Below are positions 35,395 through 47,613 of a stretch of DNA of 64,000 bases, piece after piece. A program made the position numbers and the translations under genes. Each line of letters begins with the position of its first letter. The stretch's first letter is position 1. The DNA is from Paramecium tetraurelia (taxonomy: Eukaryota > Ciliophora > Oligohymenophorea > Peniculida > Parameciidae): NCBI RefSeq assembly GCF_000165425.1, contig NW_001799288.1:1740-65739 (forward strand), read 5' to 3'. The notes beneath the pieces were generated by a model. It saw only the letters and a list, made by a program, of their open reading frames with translations. It was not told the DNA's origin and made no database searches.

Positions 35395-35807
35395 GATATT
35401 ATTAAAATATTTCCAAATTAAATTCAATTTCTATTTTCTAAAGGCTACTCTATCAGATTCAAATTCTCTACATTATTCAAATCAGTCCTTATGATATTTA
35501 CCAATCAAAATAGAAGAATATTTTTTTTCTAGATTAATCTATATTTTTGGATCAATTGATTGATTGCCTATAACTATCAGAACTTAACTTATTTAACCCC
35601 TATTAATTAAGCTTTTGAAGGTCTGTTTCAAATCAAATCATCATTACTTTGTTTAATATATATTAATATATAATCTTTTCTATAAAATAAATGACATTTA
35701 ATGAACTGATAATCTAACTTAATTGCCAAGTTGAAAATAGAAACAAATGAGATTGGATGGATCATAAATATGATAAAATACAATTATTTTAAATAATAAG
35801 TATATTA
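35395..35807. other. convergent intergenic region, nothing recognised
   Basis: 413 bp of AT-rich sequence between the trichocyst copy and the 3' end of a minus-strand gene. No gene or element seen. Confidence 0.5.
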
Positions 35808-36455
35808 TCAGGAAAATTCAAGGCTATCGTTAGTTGTGGATGATAATTTTTAGTCGTCTCTGAGCATTTTTTCTAATTTCATAATTCTCTAAAGGATGAC
35901 TTCATTTTTCTAGCATAGTGATAAGTTTATACTTATTAAGATATCTAAAGCTCTTATCGGGATTTATGAATTTCAATTATGAGCATCATGTTTACATTTT
36001 AAATCTCTGCCTGTTATACTTTCATTTATTCTAATTCTTTTTCCAACCTTTAAATTTGAAGACTCTGGCTATGTGTATGTCTTATTGGTTGTTTGTTGGC
36101 TTGTTGTTGTTGACTGCCGCATTTTCTGTGTTTTGGTTTCGCATCCTTGGTGGAAGGTGTAGCTAACAGCATAAATACAAGTAATACAGCTGCACTCGGT
36201 AATGGTACTAAGATCTAATGATTATTTTGGTTTAAATTTCATCTAACCAAAATTAAACATTGCATTGAATAACCCATAATTTTGATCATCCAGTTTTTCA
36301 ACTATCTAATGAGGGAGAATCGGCTGCTGCTAAATTTTTTTAATGATTTCCTTTGTTTCATTAGTATCGTTGTCGTCATCTTAAACTAGAAATTCTGTTT
36401 ATATGGGAAAGTAGTTGCCACTAGATTTCGTTCTTCGATGATGGTTGTTTTTCAT
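35808..36455 (-). CDS. single-span coiled-coil protein, unrecognised
   Basis: The first exon starts MKNNHHRRTKSSGNY with an acidic run (QDDDNDTNETK). A hydrophobic segment ILVPLPSAAVLLVFMLLAT follows in another frame, requiring an intron of roughly 40 nt that I could not fix. A Lys/His/Gln-rich linker leads to a leucine-zipper-like coiled coil (IQRLEKELEQMKVQQAEIQN). A clear 23-nt intron joins the last exon (RIMKLEKMLRDDQKL). It may be a tail- or mid-anchored coiled-coil protein; a basic-zipper reading was considered but the basic region does not fit well. Confidence 0.5.
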
Positions 36456-36637
36456 ATTATTTAGTATAAATATTTTAAAATTTAATCTGTCAATTTAATA
36501 ATGCAAATACATTTGTTGGATCCTAAATCAGATCAATGTTTTGATGGTTTGCTTTTAACTTCTTGACACTATTATTACTGAAAAATAATATATATAAATT
36601 ATATTTAGATAAGGAATGTTATTAAATTAAATATTAA

Positions 36638-37517
36638 ATGATTGATTTCGATCCATCTACATTTGGCTTAGCTCACACCTATTAAAAGGAGGACAAGGAT
36701 GAAATCAACACATTAGCTTTGCCATCCGCACCATAAGTAATTTATAGAACTTTGAATGGCCCAACTTAAACAAATGGAGGAAATAAATTAAATAATTTTC
36801 AAACATGGAACAACAACCTTAGGATTTGTATTTAAGGAGGGAATCTTATTAGCTGTTGATTCAAGAGCCAGCATGGGAAGTTTCTTGAGCAGTGAATAAG
36901 TAAGAAAAGTAATTGAAATTAATGAATACTTATTGGGTATTTTAGAAATTTAACATTCTTTAAGGTACTATGGCTGGTGGTGCAGCTGATTGTCAATATT
37001 GGCTAGCCTATTTAGCAAATCATTGCAGAACATATGAATTAAAAAATGGAAGTAAATTAAGTGTTGCTGCAGCTTCGAAATTCTTATAAGGAATTTTGAT
37101 AGGTTACAGAAATTCTGGTCTCTCAATGGGATGTATGATTGCAGGAACGGATACAACTGGATAGCATTTATATTATATTGATAATGATGGCATGAGATTG
37201 AAGGGCGACATCTTTTCTGTGGGTAGTGGTAGCACGTATGCATATGGTGTATTGGATAATCATTATAGATATGATTTATCTTTGAATGAAGCTGTAGAAT
37301 TAGGAGTTAGAGCAATCTATCATGCAACTCATAGGGACACAGCGTCTGGTGGAGTAGTTAGAGGTAATAAGTCCTCATTTACATAGTTTATCACATTCAT
37401 AAGGATGGATGGACTAAAGTTCATGATGGCATCGATGTTGTAGATTTACATTATAAATTTGCTTAACAAAAAGGACTTGTAGGAGATGGAGATGAGGCAA
37501 AGTAGAGATTGTTTTGA
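36638..37517 (+). CDS. PSMB5: 20S proteasome beta5 subunit (chymotrypsin-like)
   Basis: Catalytic beta subunit of the proteasome core. The mature part begins after HG at the catalytic Thr: [22 protein letters not shown], with Asp17 and Lys33 equivalents (VDSRA, VRKVIEI). It continues [54 protein letters not shown] and [15 protein letters not shown]. Introns of 28 nt (after EYLLG) and 23 nt (after VVRV) are clear. The prosequence from ATG 36638 is in a different frame: one T too many in the run at 36796-36799. If that is not an error, translation could start at ATG 36774 with an 11-residue prosequence. Confidence 0.9.
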
Positions 37518-37720
37518 TATTAAATACATAATATTAATATTAATAATTGATGAGAAACTTCTACAGTAAGTGAATAATCAAAAAGTCTAAGACTAAAACT
37601 ATGATTAAGATATTAAGTTTTAATCAATATATAATAAATAACATTTACTATTAAATTTATAATGAAATCGAGATCGAAATGTCTACAATATATTAAATGA
37701 ATTAACAAATATTAAAAAAA

Positions 37721-38752
37721 ATGGGGATAACAGAATTTGATTTGCAACCTCTTAAATAAATCAAAGTGCCAGCTGAGTATGAGAACGATGTATAATTTTA
37801 CACTGAAGCAATAATGAAGCAGCATGAAAAAAAGAGACAAAGATTATTAATCGAATACAATGAATTATTAAATTTCAAATAAGTTGAAAGCCCTAAAGAC
37901 CCAAAATCTACTGTTTAATTTGAGAAATAATTGGATGTTGAGAATTCTAAAATAAACGAAAAGTTGATTAAGGTAAAAAAGATATCTTAAGAGCTACGTG
38001 AACAATAATTGTTATTATACTCTCAAAAAGAATAATTAATAGAATCTCGTCGAAAATAAATTAGTAGTGAAAGAGAGTTTAGAGCATACCAAAAAGAAAT
38101 TTTAGAAACATCTCGAATGGAATAAGTTTATCGAAATAGAGCGAAGATATAAAGATTGGAATAAGACAAATAACAAAAGCGCAAAATGAGTTATGATGCC
38201 AGATTATAAAAGCTGTAATTATATAAACAAGCTCATTTATCAACTCCCAGAAAATCTAGGCTTTACGAAACTATTGCTCGACATTAAAAAAGTGTTGAGG
38301 ATAGAAAATTATAAGATAAGGAAAGGCTAAGAAAACTAGAAGAAAGTTTAGAAAAAGCCAATTCAAAGAAATCCTCAAATATCATAGAAATAAAAAGAAA
38401 AGGTTTGCTTGAAAAACTAAAACTTGAAGATGTACTTTTTAATAGAGAAAGATAATGGCATGCAAAATAAAGTCGATTGCTGGAAAAGCTGCAAATAAAA
38501 ACTGAGGTAGTGAGACTTAATTAGAGTGAACCTAAAAAAAAGCCATATCCCTTTCCAAAATTTCTCTCTCACAAGGATCAAAGAAAAGAAAATTCTATTT
38601 ATATAACTCGTTTTGCCTCTGAAATTGTAGATTCAGTTGAAATAGATAATATCCATGACTTAGAGACTAAACTACTAGAGTTGTGCTCGGCCTAAGACAA
38701 AGTACAAACAGATTAATTTGTTAAAACTAATTATTTGTTTTTATATAACTGA
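37721..38752 (+). CDS. coiled-coil protein, unrecognised
   Basis: 343 codons, no intron. Almost wholly helical, rich in Lys/Glu/Gln/Arg (LISRREFRAYQKEI-type heptads, RLRKLEESLEKANSKK, LEKLKLEDVLFNRER). A C-terminal segment PYPFPKFLSHKDQRKEN breaks the helix. No domain recognised. Its stop is one base from the start codon of the RSP2-like gene; together with the coiled-coil type this would suit a ciliary component, but that is inference. Confidence 0.6.
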
Positions 38753-38753
38753 T

Positions 38754-40665
38754 ATGGATTATCTCACATAAGATGAAGTAGGAGGTATTGTTGCCAAAGG
38801 TCTAGCAGCTCTTTATTTAGAAAGGCCTTAATTTCCTATTGATTATCTTGCCAAATGGCTTCTCACTTACTCAGAATTGCTTAAGAAATAAAAGACAAGA
38901 GAAGATAGAGTATTGAATATTATTTCATAATTCTTAGTAACATGTGAAAGAAACAAAGATTAAGGAATTTAAAGTTCTAACGGAACAATTAGCATATCTA
39001 TAAGAAGAGAGCCTAAGGCTTGAAAATTAGTAAAAGGAGAAACATGAATAATTTTTGGAATCAATTAAATAGGCAAAATATCATGATGAATTCTTAGGTG
39101 ATGTATTTTGCGATTATGTGGCAAAGCGATTTGTAAATAAAATATCTAATAAAAGAGAGTGAATTCTTATGTTTGCGAACTTGATTTTCCAAAAAAGGAG
39201 ATTGATTTAAATTAGGAAGATGATGAAAATGCTCACATCAATTTAGAAGGAACAAAGCTGTTGACTTATATTTATGCTGATCAAAATTCTAAATTCCTCA
39301 TAGGTTAAAATTTGCTCCCAGAAACAGGAGTTACATATGATGCATTGAAAGAGCCATAACCAGACGAAAATGGTGAAGTCATTTAAACTAATATCATCTA
39401 TGTACAAAATGTTGTCAAAGAGCCTAGAATTGTATTTCATAAATGGCCTAAATTGGGTGCTTATTATGCAATTCCCCTTACCTATTAGAGTTGTCTATAT
39501 GAACAATCATTTGATTAGGGTATCGAATAGAGACAACAATATTTAATACTTAAAGAGAATTAAGACAAGGAAAGATCAACAAAAGAAGCAGAATTCGAGG
39601 AAAGACTTGAATCTGAAGATCCAGCAATTATTGAATAGGAGAAATAAGCGTATTTAGCTAGTTTAGAACCCCTTTTAGAACCTTCATTTGCCTAATAAAA
39701 AAAGGAGTATGTCTTTTGTATAGATACTCTGGGTCAGGATAGAGAAATACCTGAAAATCATAGACAAGAAATTTTTGATTTAGTTAATTTGTTAATTAAA
39801 CAATGGGAACTTTAAGAAATTTAATCAATGAAGGCTGACGTCGAATTACAATTGCTCTATTAATCTAATTTGGGAGCTCCATTCAAAGAAGTATTAGAAA
39901 ATTGGACTATTGAGGAAGAATAATATATTGATAGTCACTCAGAGAAATTAGCAGAATTAAAAGAAAATGAAAAATTATTAGCGTATGAGACTGATTGTTT
40001 GAGATTGGAAAGATTAAGGGAGAAGTTAAGTGATAAGGAATTTATTTAACCTCTGTTAAATCTTAGTAATTGTAGGATTATAAAGTTCAATACAATCATC
40101 TAAGCAGGTCTATATTTGATTGGAGCTAATAAATCAGATATTAATTTGCCAGATAATAATAGATTAAATATAAGAAAGCTGGTTCTTGACGAGAATCTTA
40201 TTTAATCGATAGTGGCCTATAACCATAAAGGACCTAAACCAGAACCTTAATACAAGTGGTGTTATGTTGATCGAGTTTAGAAAAGAGTTGAAAAAATCGA
40301 ATAAGAATAAGTAGATGCTTACAATTTAATTTTGGGAAGATTGCTTAAATTTTTATAGTTGACATGTAGACTAAGAAAACTTGATATCGAAATCAGAAGA
40401 GAAAATATTGCTAATAAAAGAAAACAAATTGAATAATTGAAAGAAGAGGCCTAAAAATTGCTAGAACAAAAAGAGTTAGCATTAAGAGAACATAAAGAAT
40501 AGGTAAACTAATTATTTATCAAAGTTAACTCCTGAAGATTTAGAAGAATTTAATTAAGAAGAGTGGGATGCTAATTTTGACAGTGAGCATCCAATGCCAG
40601 AAATACCAGAGAATCCAGTTGACGAAATTGATGATGATTGTATAATGGAGCCACCTCCGCAATGA
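38754..40665 (+). CDS. radial-spoke RSP2-like protein (Dpy-30 plus GAF-like)
   Basis: Introns of 22, 23 and 22 nt restore one frame of ~610 residues. The N-terminus is a Dpy-30/RII dimerisation motif (VAKGLAALYLERPQFPIDYLAKWLL), then a coiled coil. A GAF-like region includes TNIIYVQNVVKEPRIVFHKW and LGAYYAIPLTYQSCLY, and a long coiled coil leads to an acidic Pro-rich tail. Dpy-30 followed by GAF is the arrangement of radial spoke protein 2, which helps assemble the spoke stalk in motile cilia. The name rests on architecture rather than on a search. Confidence 0.65.
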
Positions 40666-40820
40666 ATTAATATTCAAAATAATATCAATTAAATTATATT
40701 TACAATTGTAATATTATGTAAAAAATGTACATATGTTAAAATTTTTGTCATGTTTATAATATGAATTATCACAGCATTTATAGAAGAAAGGAATAATGAA
40801 AACTTATTAAATAAATATTA

Positions 40821-41819
40821 ATGACAACAATCGACATATAACCTCAGTCTCAATTCTTTAGCAACAATTATTGGAGAAAATTAAGATAAGTATAAATTTG
40901 TAAGAAAGATGAAGAAGAATCAATCACTGAAACAGTGATGGGAAAAGTTAAATGTGATATCAATTAGCAGTTTTAACATTTAAAAAGTGTAATTAGCGCT
41001 AAATATTGTAAATAAAGAGACATTTTGGCAACAACTAGCATAGATAAAATTGTGAGGATTTTTTCAATGGATGGTTCATTAAAGCATCAATTCGAAAATT
41101 CATCAGACTATGATAAGACCCTATCATTTAGCTATAATGGACAGTTTTTAGCATGTGCAGGTGCATATGATAAAATGATAAGAATTTGGAATATCGATAG
41201 TTAAGAACTATAATTCTAACTTAAAGGCCTCAAAAGCAGAATTTTAAAGGTCACCTATTTTAATAATAGGGATGACAGGTTAATTTCTATAACACAAGAT
41301 AACTAAATTTAGATTTGGGACATCAAATCTCAAACCATAATACAATCTTTGACTGGCCAACAAAGTTTGATTACATCAATTTAAATATCAAATGACGATT
41401 TTCGTTGTGTAACTGGATCGGTAGATGGTATGATAATAGAATGGGATCTAAAGAATTATAAGTTAAAAAATTAATGGAAAGGTCATTAGAAAGGGTGTTT
41501 TGCTTTGAAGTATGCAAATGGAGGACATACTCTAGTGAGTGGTGGTGCAGATAAAAAAATCAAATTATGGAATATGGATAAATATAAACTTTTCAAATAG
41601 TTTAATGGCCATAGTAGTCCAATTTATGCTATTGAGGTTAAAAAGGATACTGTAATAAGTTGCCAATTTAATTAAACTTTGATGTGGAACATGAAATCCT
41701 TATCGATAGTTCAACAGATCTCAAGTACTTAATTGGATTATTGCTTTGTCGAAATAATGAAAGATTCATTCGTAATCGGATATAATGGAAATGGTATAAA
41801 AGTTTGTGATTTTCAATGA
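40821..41819 (+). CDS. WD40-repeat protein
   Basis: 332 codons, one frame. About seven repeats are visible with WD or equivalent ends: KIVRIFSMDG, KMIRIWNIDSQE, QIQIWDIKSQ, MIIEWDLKNY, KIKLWNMDKY, TLMWNMKSL and a last degenerate blade. The GH positions include WKGHQKGCFALKY and FNGHSSPIYAIEV. It should fold as a beta propeller and act as a scaffold; partner unknown. It lies between the RSP2-like and TTLL genes, 40 bp from the latter. Confidence 0.88.
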
Positions 41820-41859
41820 TTTATTTTACTTCTCTAAAAAACGAATTTAATTATTATTA

Positions 41860-43608
41860 ATGTTTGGCAAAGTGATTGTCTTGATTGTATCCATATTAAG
41901 TCTGCTACTTACTTATAATTTCATTAGGACATCACTTATATATAAAAACAAGCAGGAAGTTGATCAAATATTGAGCTACTTGAACAAATATTTGACTCAG
42001 ACTTATTTTGCTCCAATAGCAACTAAAACTTAAGTAATAGCTCAATATTGATTAAGTACTGCAGTATAACTCAATATTGGTCAAACCTGAAATAGATTAT
42101 TGCAAACGTTCAGATTTATACAAATTTTATCATCCTGATATTGTGATGAAAGATACTTATACTTTTAGAGAAGCAAGAGGAGTTATAAGGGAAACATTAA
42201 GATCCTCTTATTATGATTGCATTCCTTAGATGACATACAAACAAAAAAATACTTAATGTAAATTCAATTATTAGGTTATGTTAGATTTACCAAGACACGT
42301 GTTGCCCATACAATTAACTCTTCCTTTTACTTATTATGACTAATTAGTGCATAAATTCTAAGTCGGATAAGGTATAATAATCAAATAAAATAATTAGAAT
42401 CATTATGTTTATTCTAAAAATACAATCACTTAGTATCTAGGCATGTGCTTTCACATAAAGATAATCTAATGAATAATTAATACTAATATTTAGATACACT
42501 GAGAAAAAGCGGAGTTGATCAAGATTGCATAAACAACGCAACGTTTGTTCCTAAGACTTATAGATTATTTAATAAGCTAGATTGTGAAGAGTTTTTCGCT
42601 TATTTGAATTCGGTTGAATATTAGGCCTTAGTAGAAAGAGATGGTCCATAATTTATAACCAAGGTTGGTTTAGAAGTTCATAGAGGAAGAGGAATTAATG
42701 TGCTATTTCCAGATGAGACTAAAATCTTATAAGATACATATAAATATGGCAAAAGATGTGGAATTGACAAATCATTGCTTGTTGCATAGAAATATATTGG
42801 AAACCCTATGCTATTTAATGATCATAAAATAGAATTTAGAGTTTATTGGGTTCTTGCTTCTACGAATCCCATTATAGCCTATTCTTATGATAAAACTTTG
42901 ATTAGAAGATGCATAACTCCCTTCGATAAATTTTCTTTGAATAAGGAAGCACATGTTTGTAATACAGCTATAGTGTAAAGTACTTTGTAGAAAAAGGGAT
43001 CTAACTTATTTATGAATGATGAGAATTCCGATGAGTCAGAGTTATATATAGACTGGAAATTAGATTATCTTTAGGATCTTTTATTAAAATAAGGAAAGAT
43101 CAAAGACAATAAATGGCTTTAAAATTATTTACATCCCACAATTGACAGAATGATCATACATGCAATTAGATCTGCATAATCAAAATTTAATAGAGATAGC
43201 AGATTAGCTGAATTTTTTGCTGCCGATTTCATAATAACAGATGATTTACAAATATATATTATGGAAATGAATTATAACCCATAAACATTAAAGACAACTT
43301 TGGCTAGAGAAAAATAACATGCCAAAATGACCCAAGATATGATTGAAATACAAAATGCCTATCTTAGAAGTAAATATTTAAGATTTTAAAAAATTATTTC
43401 AAGATTGGCTTCTAAAATGAACAAAGATAAAAGACCTCTCGACTCACTATTAACTAATAAAACTATCGATGAAATTAATGAAGCTTATGTCGATAAACTT
43501 GACTAAGGAATAAAAATAAGTGAAGACAATCTATTTAGATTAGTAATGGATGAAAGTTTATCTGGAACAAAAAAGTACAAAGATCTGATTTAAGAATAGT
43601 GTATTTGA
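41860..43608 (+). CDS. tubulin-tyrosine-ligase-like (TTLL) enzyme with N-terminal membrane anchor
   Basis: Two introns (31 nt after the N-terminal helix; 26 nt in the middle) restore ~560 residues. The N-terminus FGKVIVLIVSILSLLLTYN is a signal anchor. The ATP-grasp TTL region shows FITKVGLEVHRGRGINVLF, YIGNPMLFNDHKIEFRVYW, LIRRCITPFDKF and YIMEMNYNPQ (the E.N metal/ATP residues). TTLL enzymes add Glu, Gly or Tyr to proteins, often tubulin. The membrane anchor suggests a secretory-pathway or surface substrate instead. Key Lys and Arg positions look conserved, so activity is plausible. Confidence 0.75.
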
Positions 43609-43631
43609 TATGTTGATGATAATTAATGTTT

Positions 43632-45305
43632 TCATAAATATATAATTTCATTCTGCATATCTTTAAATTCTTTGTAAATACTATTTCTTAGTATTTGAGG
43701 ACCACAAACAAATATCTGCTTGTTATCAAATTTGAATTACTTTTCAATAAAATCTCTAGTGAATCTATTTCTAGTTGTCTCACATTTTTCAATTTATTTT
43801 CTACATTTTAAAATTAGAGTGAAATTTTATTTCTTTAAGTGATTTTATATTTCCCTTAATTTTAAGAATATGTAATCTCCCAACAATTCTTCCTCTGCTG
43901 TAACTGAATAGAATAATGTGATATATCTATTTAGACTAGCAACCTTTAGCAGATTTGGATGTTAAATTAATTCATTATAACTCATCAATAGATGATAATT
44001 AAGCAAATCCAAAAAGGGTAAAATTCCTGTTCCTCCACAAATCAAAATAATTTACCCTTCTGTTAAATAATCCTTGAACATTGTTTGATAAGGTCCTTGC
44101 AAATCAATCATTTCAGGATTTTATTTTGTTATGTACTTACTAAAGCCATGAGGAGTGTTATAGTACTTTATTAGAAAGGAAAGAGAAGTAGATTTAAAAT
44201 TATTAGTAAATCTAACATTCTCTTTTTTATCATACAAATCACTAAGACTTTACATATACTCTACAGCAGGTTTTTACATACATTAAATATACGTATAAAG
44301 ACGTGGAGGAACCTTTTTATCAGTTATAGATTTAAACACAAAATGATTAGGAGTTAATTTTTTAAGATTAATTTCAAATTCTATTTCTGGATGTTAGAAT
44401 TAAAAGTTGCTTACCGTTTCTGTTACTTTACTTGAATTCTTCAACTCCCATTTTTTATTTGGATTATTAGGAAATGTAATCTAATTACATAATGTTCCAT
44501 AATAATGTCCATTAAATTATTCTTTAGCGTATTTTGAATGGTAGTGGAGTATATTTGTACCTGGAAGTTATGTGATTCCATAAAAATATTAGCCTATCTC
44601 TATGTGTTTAATGTGTTTCCATATGATTTAGCCTCCAGGATGAATGTAATTTTAATCCAAACAATACACTTAATTTTAAAATATAAACCATTATTTATTT
44701 TCTAGATTCTCAGATAAACTCTCATATGTGATTAATTTTAATTACTCCTCAGAAATATCTTCAATCTTTGTTGATTTTAATGCAGGAATTATCCATTCAA
44801 AGGTGATTCGACCTAAAATCACAACTAAATAAGTTATCCAAATGTAAGTGAACCATTCTTATGTTCTGTATGACATAAACATTCCGACAAATGATTCCAA
44901 TTTTCCTATCAAATACGTTATTTGCCCAAGGGCAGAATGAACTTTTTTATAATAAATAACATTTTTATTTCCTTCTGAATTTCCTAATTAATATTTGACA
45001 AAATAACCAAATGATGACAATACAATCATCATTAGCATCAGGGCTGTTCCAATTACCAAATGAATCTATTTGAAGTCGTTTAGTTTTGAATAATTATCAT
45101 AAGAATAATTGTACGGCTTTAAATAGCAATATGCTAATGAGGCCAGGAAACTATTTATGACTACAAACGTCATTATATTTCCATGTATATTTGTTCTCCT
45201 TTGACATTTATTACATGAAGCATATATTATTCCTACATCAACCAAAATTCCCCAAAGAATAAAATTACCCCATCTGTGATAAAGTTTAATCGGATATGGA
45301 GACAT
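43632..45305 (-). CDS. cytochrome b561 - cytochrome b5 - FAD/NAD(P)H reductase fusion
   Basis: 557 codons in one intronless frame. Five membrane spans carry the b561 haem histidines: YHRWGNFILWGILV, NIHGNIMTFVV, QIHLVIGTALML, KVHSALGQITYL. After a short acidic linker comes a cytochrome b5 core with NYIHPGGQIIW and a second His in HYHSKYA. The C-terminal half is a ferredoxin-NADP-reductase-type module: the FAD motif PPRLYTYI, a lipid/flavin stretch FLIKYYNTPHG, GPYQTM, the nucleotide-binding ICGGTGILPFLDLL and the terminal VFVCGPQ-type motif (IFVCGPQILRNSIY). It should pass electrons from NAD(P)H via FAD and b5 haem across a membrane, probably to ferric iron or a quinone-like acceptor. Confidence 0.85.
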
Positions 45306-46030
45306 ATAAATACAAAAACAAAATTATTTAATTAGAATAAATGTTTAATGATTTAAAGGATGCTCAAGAATGATTTCTGTTAATTATAAAAGAGCAAATA
45401 TCTTCATTTATCAATTATAAACTCTTTACTCATCTTTATTATTAAAATATTAAATTATGATTGATGATTTAGTGATTTTCATAATAAATTAGACAACTAC
45501 ATTAGTAAATTGATTTTATATACTTGATAAGTATTAGATATTGTGATATTTTAATTATTTAGCTCCACTTTAAAATGCTATACTAATTTGATTTTATGAA
45601 TAGCAGGTCCACTCCTTTACAAAATACCCAGTGAACATCAAGCTAAAATTATTTCACCAAATAACAGCATCAAAATTTATAGTCTTTCTTTTGAAACAAC
45701 CACACAAATAATATTTTATTCTAGCCAACTTCTTTTAATCTTAGATTTTTAAGTGCGCATACTTTAATGAAATCATAATTTCAATAAGATTCTCAAATCT
45801 TACATATAAATTAAAATTAGTAAACTTTAATAATCTTATATGATATTGAAGCTTAACAAAATAGATATTAATTTATTCTATATATTCAATGATATTTTTA
45901 ATTACTAGTAGATATATTTGCTAAATAATTCTAAACCCTAATGAAATATATTCTAACTTAAAATTGAAAAAATTGATTTACTTTGATTTATCATTTATTA
46001 ATATTTAATAATAGGAATTACTTTGATAAC
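45306..46030. other. divergent intergenic region
   Basis: 725 bp between the b561 fusion and the GPR180-like gene, both starting away from it. AT-rich; TGA in all frames; no recognisable element. It should contain two promoters. Confidence 0.55.
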
Positions 46031-47313
46031 ATGTTTATAATTGTATTGGTTGTCCTTGCATTAACAGAGGCGAAATCGATCACTCAAACATTTACAATGA
46101 AGTAGCTTCAGAAATAATAATATATCCCAATTAATAGATTTGGCAGTAGAGGAATAGTAAATTATAAAATATCGTAAATTGAATTTTGTATTCTAGCACT
46201 CGTATCATCAAGCCTCCTAAGGATTACGAAAATAAATAATTTGATATATCTTTTGAATTTTTTTAGTAAGACCGCTGGCAGTAAGCTCTGAAAAAAGATG
46301 AATGTCGTAGATAGGATGATGCAAACAAAATTGTGCATTAAACAATAGAAGCGAATTAGGATTAGAAAGTCTCAACTTAAGAGGGATAATTGATTTTTGG
46401 ACAATATCATAATGTTTGGCTAGCAGTCTTTAATAATTGTTAACATGCAATTGACAAAGTTATTAAGATAAATAATAAAAACACAAAATTAGAAATCACA
46501 GTTTGGTTTTATGAAGAGGGTGGACAAGAATTCTCTTTAGAAGAGTAAGGACTCTTAACTGTAGTGAGCATTTTAACAGTTTTTACAATTATAGGATTTA
46601 TCTATAATTATAGAATATTTAGATAAGAATAATAAAAGTATGGAGAATGGGATTATGCTTATTTATTTATACTTGTTGTAATTGGTTTAGAGGCATTACA
46701 AAACTTACTAAATTTTATGCACTTAACAGTTTATTATGTAAATGGTAAAGGAATTGGAACATTTTCAGCTATTTCAGAAATCCTCTAAGTGGTTGATAAT
46801 TTTCTTCTCATGATTTTATTAATACTGTTAGCATGGGGATGGTCAATAGAATTTATGGATATGGAAGATTGGGATATTTATGTGCCATTAGCATTTTTGA
46901 TAGCTTTTGCTTAGGCATTAATAATTGGATTGGGAAGGTTGGTCAGCAGTCAAACAGATAATCATCTTTATGAAGGGTGGGTAGGATACACAATCAGTTT
47001 AATATATATTAGTCTTGCCCTCTATTTTTATTATTCAACAAATCAAAGAAAAAAGAAAGGAGATGCTGTTGATAACTTTTATTTCCAATTGAAAATTTAT
47101 GGCATGTTATTTTTTCTAGCGTTTCCTTTTTTTTTATTTGTTTCAAAACTAGTAGATCCCTACAAGGCTTACAAAATAATCAGCATCGGCAATATGTTTG
47201 TACGTATGTTAAACATCGTTTTAATGGCAAGATTGTTTACTGGTAAGTCTTCGGATTATCAAAAAATCTGTATTAAAGGGAAATCCTTCTTAGATAGAGG
47301 AAAGTTTTTATGA
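46031..47313 (+). CDS. GPR180/TMEM145-like seven-span receptor
   Basis: A signal peptide (MFIIVLVVLALTEA) precedes a ~150-residue extracellular region with Cys in WLAVFNNCQHAID. Seven hydrophobic spans follow (LLTVVSILTVFTIIGFIY, YLFILVVIGLEALQNLL, FLLMILLILLAWGWSIEF, PLAFLIAFAQALIIGLG, YTISLIYISLALYFYYS, MLFFLAFPFFLFVSKL, MFVRMLNIVLMARLF). One 23-nt intron lies near 46172-46194. The WGWSIEF-type motif after span 3 and the overall plan match the GPR180/TMEM145 (intimal thickness receptor-like) family. Ligand and coupling are unknown. Confidence 0.75.
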
Positions 47314-47613
47314 GTATATTATTCAATTATATCTATTTATAATAATGGTACAAAGAAGTTATCTTTTCTTAAGAATTATAGGTTTAAAATATAAAGGACA
47401 ATCTAATGATGCCTGAAATCAAATTACTTAATCCATAAATGTTATGGATGTCATCCTCTTCTAAAGAGAATATTATGAATCATAATAGTAAATCGAAAGA
47501 AACAAAATTTTACTAATAGAAATTACCAAAATAATTAATAGAGATTTCTAGAACATTTAAAATTACCTACGATTTTTAAAAATATTTTCAATATAAATAA
47601 TCCCCAACCTAAA
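47314..47613. other. intergenic, nothing recognised
   Basis: 300 bp of AT-rich DNA between the receptor and NudC genes. No gene or defined element seen. Confidence 0.5.

Noticed and set aside
35808..36455. A bZIP transcription factor
   Set aside because: The leucine heptads are good, but the preceding basic region does not follow the N..AA..SR pattern and a hydrophobic span precedes it.
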